A stretch of 50,912 nucleotides of DNA, taken from NCBI GenBank assembly GCA_041747755.1, contig JBGTEN010000277.1, positions 1-50,912 of the forward strand. The letters are read 5' to 3'. The translations under genes and the position numbers were made by a program. Below, one piece after another: positions 17,601 through 24,926 of this stretch. The notes below the pieces were generated by a model. It did not search any database and was not told the origin of the DNA. It worked only from the letters and a program-made list of their open reading frames with translations. Position 1 is the stretch's first letter. Every line of letters begins with the position of its first letter. Source of the DNA: Aurantibrevibacter sp041747755 (GTDB lineage: Bacteria > Bacteroidota > Bacteroidia > Flavobacteriales > Flavobacteriaceae).

Positions 17601-19996
17601 TGCAACAAGTAACTAAATTACTTAGTAATTCTTCCAAAAAAACGCTTAAGGATTTTATTCCTTTGATAATTGCTTTTTTTGGAAGTTTGGTAGTCTTATC
17701 TGTCTACCAGAATATACGTTTATATCTGGATGGTGTGCTAGATAGTTTTATTAACTATAGCTTTTTTCTGCTGCTTTTACATCATACAGGATTTACGGCA
17801 GTAGCAGCATTGTTTTTGGCCTTTTTATTCAATTATCTGGAAAGCAAAAAGGCGAATTTGGGTTTTAGGGTTGTACGCTTTATTCTTTTTGTTTTATTGC
17901 TTTCTGAAGGGTTGTTGATAGAATATTATGTGCGTAATTATGAAGTACTTGGGTTTACTTCTTTCAGTTTTAACCATGCCCTATTAGAGTTTTGGCCGAT
18001 AATTTTAAGTGGTCTTGGTTTGTTATTTGTTTCCGGTTTTGTTTTTCGATTTTTGTCAGGCGTTATGACAAACAGTTACCGGATTATTAATAGAATGTAC
18101 CCTTTTACCATTATTCTGTTTAGTCTTTTTTTGGCTACGTTAATTGCAGATAAAAAGCCCATCAATGAGAACAAAACACAGCATGTTCTTAGTAGTTTTG
18201 TTTCTAATTTTTTAGATTTTAATCAGTATAACAGTCCTATAGAATATCCCTTATTAAGAACCTATAATCAGCAAGATGATTTAGGGAGGTATTTTAACCT
18301 TACAAGCCAAAAACCAAATATTGTTATTTTAATTGTTGAAGGACTTGGCTCTGATTTTTTAGGTGACAAAGCAATTTATGATGGTTTTACGCCCTATTTG
18401 GAATCTATTAGAAATCAGTCCCTTTACTGGGAGAACTTTTTAAGTAATACCGGTGAAAGTTTTGCAGCACTTCCAACTATTGTAGGGTCATTACCGTTTG
18501 GTAAAGAAGGGTTTTCTAACATAGACGGAAATTTAAATAAAAATACACTTTTCAGCATTCTTAAAAGCAATGGCTATGCTACTTCTTTTAATTATGGGGG
18601 TAACAGTGCTTTGAATCATTTGGATAAATTTTTAGATGAAGAGCGCGTAGATTACATTTTGGACAGTAAATCTTATGGACCCGATTATACAGCACATGAA
18701 AAGGATGCAGCAAGAATTTCATTGGGTTATCCGGATAAAGAACTCTTTCGAAAATTTATGTCCCTAGATAGCTATCTGGAAAAACCAAAATTCGACGTAT
18801 TTCTGACACAAAGCACCAAAAAACCTTTTTTGGTACCCAGTCGTGAGAACTATATGAATAAAGTAGACCAAATACTGGTAACATCGCAAAAGGAAAAAAA
18901 CCTTGCAAAGCGAATTAGAAAAAATAAAGAAATTTTTGCCAGTCTACTGTATGCAGATGAAGCTTTATCTGTTTTTTTGGAAGCCAATAAAAGCAAAGCT
19001 CATTATAAAAATACGCTCTTTATTATTACCGGAAGCCATAACCTTACGGAATTACCTGCTAAAAATGAAATTAGCAGATATCAGGTTCCTTTTATGATTT
19101 ATAGCCCCTTAATTAAAGCGCCTAAAAAAATTAATAGTACAGCTTCTCATGCAGATATTGTTCCTTCTTTGCTTTCTTTATTAAATAAAAAGTATTCCTT
19201 AAAAGTACCCTCAAAAGTATCTTGGTTGGGCAATGGTCTGGCACCTGAGAAGATCGATGAAAGTTCCAGGCAGATTCCACTTTTTAGAAATAAAAACAAT
19301 ATTCAGGACTATATTCATGGGCGCTATTTGCTCTCCTCAGGCAGGATTTATGGGCTTGAAGAGAATTTGGAACTTGTTTCTGTAAATAATGCGCCTAAAA
19401 GGAAGATTAAGGAAGCATTTAAAGCATTTAAATCCATTAATACCTACGTAACTGCTCATGATAAAATAGTACCGGATTCAAATGTTGTTTTTAAAAAGTC
19501 TGGAAGAGAATTTACCAAACAGGAAATGGTTTGGATTTCTAGCGTTTTCAATGGAAAGAATTTTGATAATGCATTTGAAACGGCAAGAGAATTGGCTTTT
19601 AGGAATGAATGGGACAGGGCAAAATTGTTATGTGAGTTTATTTTAGCTAAAATACCGCGACATGCAGATACTGAAATATTAATGGGAAGAATTTATGCTT
19701 GGCAGAAGGAGTATAACTCGGCTATTGAAACTTTAGAAGAAGTGATACGCAAATACCCCATATATATAGATGGATATTCGGCCCTATTAGATGTATATTT
19801 TTGGGCAGATAAAAATGAAAGGGCTGTGGAACTCCTAAACATTATGGAGCGCAATAATTTAAAGTCTGTAGAAATTGATCAAAAAATGACCAGAGCACAT
19901 CGTCATTTACAACAGCAAACAACTGAGACAAAAAAAGTCAATTTTTCTATTAAAACTAAATCGCCAATAGCCGTTTCAGCTGTACATCAGGAATGA
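17597..19996 (+). CDS. LtaS-like alkaline-phosphatase-superfamily membrane protein with TPR tail
   Basis: The protein has 799 residues from the ATG at 17597, which forms an ATGA overlap with the GT2 stop. Several membrane helices occupy about 20-185. The periplasmic sulfatase/phosphoglycerol-transferase-like domain follows: PNIVILIVEGLGSDF with metal ligand E248, TGESFAALP with S288 at the position of the LtaS nucleophile Thr, and a C-terminal TASHADIVPSLL. The GDH metal motif reads GSH (479-481) and the NHxPF substrate motif reads STKKPF, so two conserved active-site positions are changed. Residues about 655-755 form TPR-like helices resembling the N-terminus of the next protein. Relatives transfer phosphoglycerol or phosphoethanolamine to glycans; activity here is in doubt. 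It overlaps the barrel gene by 4 bases. Confidence 0.83.
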   Translation: MMQQVTKLLSNSSKKTLKDFIPLIIAFFGSLVVLSVYQNIRLYLDGVLDSFINYSFFLLLLHHTGFTAVAALFLAFLFNYLESKKANLGFRVVRFILFVLLLSEGLLIEYYVRNYEVLGFTSFSFNHALLEFWPIILSGLGLLFVSGFVFRFLSGVMTNSYRIINRMYPFTIILFSLFLATLIADKKPINENKTQHVLSSFVSNFLDFNQYNSPIEYPLLRTYNQQDDLGRYFNLTSQKPNIVILIVEGLGSDFLGDKAIYDGFTPYLESIRNQSLYWENFLSNTGESFAALPTIVGSLPFGKEGFSNIDGNLNKNTLFSILKSNGYATSFNYGGNSALNHLDKFLDEERVDYILDSKSYGPDYTAHEKDAARISLGYPDKELFRKFMSLDSYLEKPKFDVFLTQSTKKPFLVPSRENYMNKVDQILVTSQKEKNLAKRIRKNKEIFASLLYADEALSVFLEANKSKAHYKNTLFIITGSHNLTELPAKNEISRYQVPFMIYSPLIKAPKKINSTASHADIVPSLLSLLNKKYSLKVPSKVSWLGNGLAPEKIDESSRQIPLFRNKNNIQDYIHGRYLLSSGRIYGLEENLELVSVNNAPKRKIKEAFKAFKSINTYVTAHDKIVPDSNVVFKKSGREFTKQEMVWISSVFNGKNFDNAFETARELAFRNEWDRAKLLCEFILAKIPRHADTEILMGRIYAWQKEYNSAIETLEEVIRKYPIYIDGYSALLDVYFWADKNERAVELLNIMERNNLKSVEIDQKMTRAHRHLQQQTTETKKVNFSIKTKSPIAVSAVHQE

Positions 19997-21222
19997 AAAT
20001 TTTGAAACTATTACTATTTCTAGGATGTGTTTTTCATATTCTCCTTGGAACTTCACAAGAAACGAAAGTTTATGAGGGTAATCCGGATATTTCTTTCTTT
20101 GTAGCTCGAGATTTGGCTTTTTCCGGTAGACGTAAAGAAGCCAAAGACACTTTGACGCTCATACTTTCTAAATATCCCGAATATACCGACGGAAGAAATC
20201 TATTGGGAAAAATTTACAGTTGGGACGGAGAATTTGATAAAGCACGTGCTCACTTTAACAAAATAACATCTTCAAAAAAAAACGATAAGGAGGCATGGAT
20301 TTCAGCGATTAACAATGAGTTGTATGCAGAAAACTATAGTATAGCGCTTGGCCTAAGTAATAAAGCATTACTCTTTCTACCAGAAGATAATGATTTGGTA
20401 CTACTGCAAAGAAAGGCGCTGGAAAATAGTGATAAAAGTGGTATTAAATCATTAAGCATTGCCAATAATCATATACCTGGAGATACTTTAAGAAATAAAA
20501 TCGCAGTATATGGAATGTTGGATGTTTTTGATGTGGTATTTGACCCTATGATGGCGACAAGTTTAGAATATATAAGAACGACAAAAATAGGCAGTATAAT
20601 TCCAAGAATAAATTATGCCAACAGATTTGAAACCAATGGTTTACAATATGAAATTGATTTTTACCCTAAATTTTCCAAAACTTTTTATGGTTATTTTAAT
20701 TATGGCTATTCTAACGCTCCAATTTATCCAGACCATAGAGTAGGAGCGGAGCTATATGCAAATCTTCCAAACGCATTTGAAGCCTCCATTGGTATGCGGT
20801 ATTTGGAGTTTAATGATATTACAGCGAACATTATTACAGGCTCTGCAGGGGTTTATAAAGGCAATTATTATTTATCTTTAAGACCTTATATTACATTGCC
20901 TGTAGGTGCAAACCCTGTTGGTATTTCCGGAAGCTTATTGGTCAGAAAATATTTAAAAGATAAGGATAATTACTTTGGTGTTAACGCGGTAGTTGGCTAT
21001 GCCCCGGAATTGAAACAATTACGGGCGGGAGATATCCTATTGGCAGAGACCTTACTTTATATTGAATCCCAACAACTAAATCTTGAGTATCAGTTTACCG
21101 GATCAACCGGTTCTAATATCTATAGGACTAGTTTGGGTATTACCCATCAAGAACTGGCATTCGACGCCGGTAACTTCTTTTGGGCAGTCACTACGGGTTT
21201 TAGTTATCAATTTAAATTCTAG
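19993..21222 (+). CDS. TPR plus YaiO-type outer-membrane beta-barrel protein
   Basis: The protein has 409 residues. An N-terminal signal peptide (MKILKLLLFLGCVFHILLGTSQ) is followed by TPR-like helices (about 34-145) and then, from about 165, a barrel of alternating aromatic beta strands ending in FSYQFKF with a terminal Phe, as expected for insertion by the BAM complex. The barrel and its preceding TPR fit the YaiO family (TIGR04390 type). Together with the GT2 synthase this resembles the TPR-barrel architecture of PgaA/AlgK-AlgE secretion systems, so export of the polymer across the outer membrane is the likely role. It is the last gene of the six-gene unit, overlapping the preceding gene by ATGA. 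Confidence 0.85.
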   Translation: MKILKLLLFLGCVFHILLGTSQETKVYEGNPDISFFVARDLAFSGRRKEAKDTLTLILSKYPEYTDGRNLLGKIYSWDGEFDKARAHFNKITSSKKNDKEAWISAINNELYAENYSIALGLSNKALLFLPEDNDLVLLQRKALENSDKSGIKSLSIANNHIPGDTLRNKIAVYGMLDVFDVVFDPMMATSLEYIRTTKIGSIIPRINYANRFETNGLQYEIDFYPKFSKTFYGYFNYGYSNAPIYPDHRVGAELYANLPNAFEASIGMRYLEFNDITANIITGSAGVYKGNYYLSLRPYITLPVGANPVGISGSLLVRKYLKDKDNYFGVNAVVGYAPELKQLRAGDILLAETLLYIESQQLNLEYQFTGSTGSNIYRTSLGITHQELAFDAGNFFWAVTTGFSYQFKF

Positions 21223-21275
21223 ACCATTTTTAAGTCATACTTTACAACAAAATTGACACTATACACCACATTTTA

Positions 21276-21306
21276 TTGCTTTGATTAAACAAAAAAAATA
21301 AGTTTA
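21276..21306 (+). promoter_or_regulatory. Weak candidate promoter for the two microprotein ORFs
   Basis: TTG (21276-21278) is followed after 20 bases by TAAGTTTA (21299-21306), which differs from TAnnTTTG in the last base. It lies 53 bases upstream of the first microprotein start. The two ORFs could instead be read through from the exopolysaccharide operon. Confidence 0.3.
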
Positions 21307-21359
21307 CGTTATAATTATTGAAATCCAAATCCAATAATAATTTAATACCAGATCTAACC

Positions 21360-21458
21360 ATGCTATATGACACCTACGGAGAGGAATACCTACAATTTCT
21401 TCAAGATTTAAATGAAATTTTAAGTTTAAATGAATTAGCTGAGTTGGACTATATGTAA
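21360..21458 (+). CDS. Acidic microprotein 1, 32 residues, paralogue of the next ORF
   Basis: The ATG at 21360 opens a 32-residue frame with eight acidic residues and no Lys or Arg. The core YLQFLQDLNEIL is an amphipathic helix pattern and recurs in the following ORF as YLHFIEDLNEIL. The two core coding stretches differ at six codons, three of them synonymous and three conservative (L/I, Q/E, Q/H), which is what selection on protein sequence would produce. The ORF lies 137 bases after the YaiO-type gene and upstream of a terminator. No known family is recognised. Possible roles are a small regulator or adaptor binding a partner through the acidic helix; nothing proves this. Confidence 0.6.
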   Translation: MLYDTYGEEYLQFLQDLNEILSLNELAELDYM

Positions 21459-21495
21459 TCCAACCCAGTTATTTTAATCCAAAAAATCATCAATT

Positions 21496-21597
21496 ATGGC
21501 AAACCAACATTCAGACAATGCGGCCTATTTACATTTTATTGAAGATTTAAATGAAATCTTAATTGATTATAATATTAACAAGCTAAGTTATTCTTAA
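21496..21597 (+). CDS. Acidic microprotein 2, 33 residues, paralogue of the preceding ORF
   Basis: The ATG at 21496 opens a 33-residue frame starting MANQHSDNAAYLHF. It shares the core Y-L-x-F-[LI]-x-D-L-N-E-I-L with microprotein 1, while the ends diverge. It has five acidic and one basic residue. The stop at 21595-21597 is followed 21 bases later by a strong terminator hairpin, so it is the last ORF of its transcript. At DNA level a 21-base stretch (21542-21562) repeats 21403-21423 with one synonymous mismatch. No signal peptide, membrane helix or Cys is present, so it should remain in the cytoplasm. Function is unknown. Confidence 0.6.
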   Translation: MANQHSDNAAYLHFIEDLNEILIDYNINKLSYS

Positions 21598-21618
21598 GTA
21601 TTTTTAGTGTACATCAAA

Positions 21619-21652
21619 AAAAAAGAGTCCAAGTGAGCGGACTCTTTTTTTT
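21619..21652. terminator. Bidirectional rho-independent terminator
   Basis: AAAAAAGAGTCC (21619-21630) pairs perfectly with GGACTCTTTTTT (21639-21650) around an 8-base loop. T-runs exist on both strands. It closes the microprotein ORFs on the plus strand and the rpoD-like gene, ending at 21662, on the minus strand. Confidence 0.9.
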
Positions 21653-21661
21653 GCTTTTAAG

Positions 21662-22525
21662 TTATCCCAAATAGGTTTTTAATAGCTTGCTTCTGGATTC
21701 ATGGCGTAATTTGCGAATGGCTTTTTCCCTTATTTGTCTTACCCGCTCCCGCGTCAAATCAAAAGTCAACCCAATTTCGGCAAGAGTCATGGACTGCTGG
21801 TCCCCTATGCCGAAATATAGTTTTACCACATCGGCTTCCCGCTGCGAAAGCGTTTCAAGTGCTCTGTTAATTTCTGTGTTTAGGGATTGTTGTTCCATAA
21901 TGCCATCGGGTCTGGGAGATTCACCTGATCGGAGCACATCATAAAGGTTAGAATCTTCACCGTCTCTTAGTGGCGCATCCATAGAAATATGGTGTCCGGA
22001 ATTTTTCATGGACTGTTTTACCTCATTTACAGACATCTCCAATTCAGTAGCTATTTCTTCTGCAGAGGGTGGACGCTCGTGCGCCTGTTCTAAATAAGAA
22101 AAGGCCTTCTTTATTTTGTTTATAGAGCCAATTTTGTTCAGCGGTAAGCGCACCACTCTTGACTGCTCTGCCAAGGCTTGTAAAATGGCCTGACGTATCC
22201 ACCAAACCGCATAGGATATAAATTTAAAACCTCGTGTTTCATCAAAACGCCCGGCTGCTTTTACTAAACCAACATTACCCTCATTGATTAAATCAGGCAA
22301 AGTCAATCCTTGATTCTGATATTGTTTTGCGACAGAAACAACAAAACGTAAGTTGGCATTTGTTAATTTTTCGAGTGCGGATTGATCCCCTGCTCTTATT
22401 TTTTGAGCCAATTCTACCTCTTCATTTGCTGTAATTAATCCTATTTTACTGATATCTTGCAGGTATTTATCCAATGATTTTGATTCCCTGTTAGTAACCT
22501 GTTTGATAATCTTTAATTGCCTCAT
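21662..22525 (-). CDS. rpoD: Sigma-70 factor of the Bacteroidota RpoD type, possibly a secondary paralogue
   Basis: The protein has 287 residues from MRQLKIIKQVTNRE at 22525, the standard start of the short Bacteroidota RpoD; the frame is open to 22579. Regions in order: 1.2 (SLDKYLQDISKI), 2.1-2.4 (NLRFVVSVAKQYQNQGLTL through GFKFISYAVWWIRQAI), 3 (RPPSAEEIATELEMSVNEV) and 4.2 (TLAEIGLTFDLTRERVRQIR). It recognises promoters for core RNA polymerase. Compared with my memory of the very uniform flavobacterial RpoD, it differs at NVGLVKAAGRF and QQSMTLAEIGLTF, which suggests a second copy rather than the principal factor. It is convergent with the microprotein ORFs. The symbol is given for family type only. 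Confidence 0.88.
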   Translation of the reverse strand: MRQLKIIKQVTNRESKSLDKYLQDISKIGLITANEEVELAQKIRAGDQSALEKLTNANLRFVVSVAKQYQNQGLTLPDLINEGNVGLVKAAGRFDETRGFKFISYAVWWIRQAILQALAEQSRVVRLPLNKIGSINKIKKAFSYLEQAHERPPSAEEIATELEMSVNEVKQSMKNSGHHISMDAPLRDGEDSNLYDVLRSGESPRPDGIMEQQSLNTEINRALETLSQREADVVKLYFGIGDQQSMTLAEIGLTFDLTRERVRQIREKAIRKLRHESRSKLLKTYLG

Positions 22526-22671
22526 TTTCTTACTTTTAATTATAGCTTTCATATTACACCTTTCTACTGTCTTTTCCAAAAGAACTCAGATTTGTTATAC
22601 ACAATTTATGAGAAGTTTAAGATATGCAAGTTGAGCATGTATATTTCAAGTGATAATCGGGAAACAAACCT

Positions 22672-22679
22672 TATTTTTG
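22672..22679 (+). promoter_or_regulatory. Candidate -7 promoter box for the DUF6155 gene
   Basis: TATTTTTG fits TAnnTTTG exactly and lies 55 bases upstream of the DUF6155 start. The only -33-like element is TTTC at 22644-22647, 24 bases away, so support is limited to the -7 box. Confidence 0.3.
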
Positions 22680-22734
22680 AAAATTAAAGTCCCATTTTAC
22701 CGATGATTTTTAAGTAGTAAATCCATAATGAGCA

Positions 22735-23244
22735 ATGAGTAAAAGAGCCTTAAAAAAGTATGTTTCCGAATTAAAAAAGAGGGAGTTAGAGGACTTATTG
22801 ATGGATTTATATCAGCGTTTTCCAGTTGTAAAGGAGTATTACGATTTTATCTTTAATCCCAAGGAAGATAAACTTGTCCAAGAAGCCAAGATTAAAATTT
22901 CCAATGAATATTTCCCGATCAAAAGAAGAAAACCGAAAGCAAGACGGTCTATCGCCCAAAAATATATAAAGCATTTCATTACTTTGGGAGTAGATGCGCA
23001 CTTAATTGCAGATGTAATGCTTTACAATATAGAAATAGCTCAATCCTATGCTATTAACAGAAATGTGCCTGACTCTTTTTATAAAAGTATGTTCAATTCT
23101 TTTAAAGATGGTATACAATTTCTTTCTGTAAATGGGATAGTTACGGATTTTAAGGAGCGGATCTTACAATGCGATAAAACTGCTCGTGACCAAAATTGGC
23201 CCAATAACGAAGAATTTTCAAGGGCCTTGGATATTTTTGATTGA
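22735..23244 (+). CDS. DUF6155 family protein
   Basis: The protein has 169 residues. The N-terminal block MSKRALKKYVSELKKREL and LLMDLYQRFPVVKEYYDFIF followed by a lysine-rich segment is what I remember of DUF6155 proteins, which are common in Bacteroidota. The rest is predicted helical (YIKHFITLGVDAHLIADVML). There is no signal peptide or membrane segment and no catalytic motif. The N-terminus is strongly basic, which would suit nucleic-acid or acidic-protein contact, but this is speculation. The ATG at 22735 was chosen over one six bases upstream, which is followed two codons later by a stop. Function unknown. Confidence 0.75.
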   Translation: MSKRALKKYVSELKKRELEDLLMDLYQRFPVVKEYYDFIFNPKEDKLVQEAKIKISNEYFPIKRRKPKARRSIAQKYIKHFITLGVDAHLIADVMLYNIEIAQSYAINRNVPDSFYKSMFNSFKDGIQFLSVNGIVTDFKERILQCDKTARDQNWPNNEEFSRALDIFD

Positions 23245-23326
23245 CGAACTTTACAATTCATTTTAGAGTTCTTAGGCAATATTATCTAATCGAATAAACA
23301 TTTAATACCCAATTTCTCTCATTAAA

Positions 23327-23358
23327 TTTCTTTTAAGCTTAAAAAACTTTTAGTTTTG
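23327..23358 (+). promoter_or_regulatory. Candidate Bacteroidota-type promoter for the helicase gene
   Basis: TTTC (23327-23330), 20 bases, then TAGTTTTG (23351-23358), an exact TAnnTTTG. The -33 element has one mismatch. Predicted transcription would start near 23364, about 30 bases before the TTG start of the helicase gene. Confidence 0.5.
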
Positions 23359-23393
23359 TAAGGTTTACTTATTCTTAAAACAAAGTTGCAGAT

Positions 23394-24905
23394 TTGGAGG
23401 TACAGCAGGAAACTAGAGAAAAAAAGCTTTACAATTATCAATTAGAAGACCTAAATACCATTTTTGAGTATTTGGAGGATTCTCCGGATGATGTAAATCT
23501 GTTGTATCAACTTCCCACAGGGGGTGGAAAAACTGTAGTTTTTTCAGAAATTGCCCGCAGGTTTATTCAGAAGACAAATAAAAAAGTAGTAGTTCTTACT
23601 CATAGAATAGAGCTTAGTTCACAGACTTCTAAAATGCTTAATGATTTTGGTGTAAAAAACAAAATCATCAACAGTGATGTTAAGGAGCTGGATGATCAGG
23701 ACGATTTTACCTGTTTTGTTGCTATGGTAGAAACTCTAAACAATAGATTGCAGGATGAAAAAGTAAAGATTAAAAATATTGGACTTGTTATTATTGATGA
23801 GGCCCATTACAACTCTTTTCGCAAATTGTTCAAGTATTTCAGGAAGTCAATTATTTTAGGTGTAACCGCCACTCCTTTGAGCTCCAATATTAAACTTCCC
23901 ATGAAGGACAACTACAAGAAACTTATTGTGGGGGAGTCAATAGGAGCGCTGATAAAAAGAAAGTTTCTGGCAAAAGCCAATATGTATAACTATGATGTTA
24001 GTCTAAGAACATTAAAGCTAGGAATTAGTGGTGACTACACCGTTAAATCTTCCGATGAACTCTATGGCAATCAGAGTATGTTGGGGAAATTACTAACTGC
24101 ATATGAAGAAATAGGAAAAGGCACCAAGACCTTAATTTTTAATAATGGTATAAGCACCTCTAAGTATGTCTACGAAACCTTCAAAAAAGCAGGGTATAAT
24201 ATCAGACATTTAGATAATAAGAACAACGCCTCAGAGCGTAAAGAGATTTTACAGTGGTTTTCAGAAACTCCCAACGCTATTTTAACATCTGTAAGTATCC
24301 TTACTACAGGGTTTGATGAACCAACCGTGGAAACCATCATTTTAAATAGAGCTACAAGGTCGCTGACTCTCTATTTTCAAATGATAGGAAGAGGTTCTCG
24401 GATTTTGCCGAATAAAGACGAGTTTACCGTGGTAGATCTTGGAAATAATATGGCTCGTTTTGGAATGTGGGATGCTCCAATAGATTGGCAGGAAATATTT
24501 CATTTTCCCGACTTTTATCTGGAGAATATTAAAAATGATGAGGATATTGAGCGTGAATTTGTGTACGAAATGCCCCAAGAATTGCGGGCAAAATTTAGTA
24601 AATCGGCTGTTTTGGATTTTGATGTAAAACAGGAGTATAAGAAAATATTTGCACAAGGGCTTAGATCCAAAGTAGTCTTGGAGCGAAGTATAGAACAACA
24701 TGCACAACTTTGTGTGGAAAACAGTAAAGATGTTTTTGATGCTCGCATTTTGGCCAAACAACTAAAGGAAGAAATAGCTTTTCGCGTGAGGCAGTATTCT
24801 TACTGTATAATGAACAACACCAAAAACTATAAGGAATGGTTAGAGGAAGATTACGAACGGAAACTTCGATTGAGCATTTCCCAAAAATTTTCGGCAAAGA
24901 TGTAA
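23394..24905 (+). CDS. SF2 DEAD/DEAH-box helicase
   Basis: The protein has 503 residues. ATPase motifs in order: Q-like YNYQLEDL (13-20), Walker A PTGGGKT, Ia VLTHRIELSSQ, Walker B DEAH (IIDEAHYNS), motif III TATPLSS, and in the second RecA domain LTTGFDEP (motif V) and QMIGRGSR (motif VI). This layout is that of UvrB/RecQ-like and type I restriction-like SF2 enzymes such as the YeeB/SSL2 group. A C-terminal helical extension of about 120 residues follows. The start is TTG at 23394; an in-frame TAA at 23376 excludes upstream starts. No nuclease or methylase partner is adjacent, so I do not call it a defence gene. It may act in DNA repair or RNA remodelling. Confidence 0.87.
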   Translation: MEVQQETREKKLYNYQLEDLNTIFEYLEDSPDDVNLLYQLPTGGGKTVVFSEIARRFIQKTNKKVVVLTHRIELSSQTSKMLNDFGVKNKIINSDVKELDDQDDFTCFVAMVETLNNRLQDEKVKIKNIGLVIIDEAHYNSFRKLFKYFRKSIILGVTATPLSSNIKLPMKDNYKKLIVGESIGALIKRKFLAKANMYNYDVSLRTLKLGISGDYTVKSSDELYGNQSMLGKLLTAYEEIGKGTKTLIFNNGISTSKYVYETFKKAGYNIRHLDNKNNASERKEILQWFSETPNAILTSVSILTTGFDEPTVETIILNRATRSLTLYFQMIGRGSRILPNKDEFTVVDLGNNMARFGMWDAPIDWQEIFHFPDFYLENIKNDEDIEREFVYEMPQELRAKFSKSAVLDFDVKQEYKKIFAQGLRSKVVLERSIEQHAQLCVENSKDVFDARILAKQLKEEIAFRVRQYSYCIMNNTKNYKEWLEEDYERKLRLSISQKFSAKM

Positions 24906-24926
24906 ACCGTTTCTTGTTCAATTTTA

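Noticed and set aside
21360..21597. RiPP precursor peptides as the meaning of the tandem microproteins
   Set aside because: There is no variable core rich in Cys, Ser or Thr after a conserved leader, no cleavage motif, and no maturase or exporter for RiPPs nearby.
23394..24905. A defence island around the SF2 helicase
   Set aside because: Neighbours are DUF6155, a glycosyltransferase and menB; no nuclease, methylase, integrase or tRNA border is present, so no defence context can be supported.
24342..24921. Several open frames on the minus strand (80-139 codons) across the end of the helicase gene
   Set aside because: They lie opposite conserved helicase motifs and have Cys- and Ser-rich shadow composition with no recognisable family.
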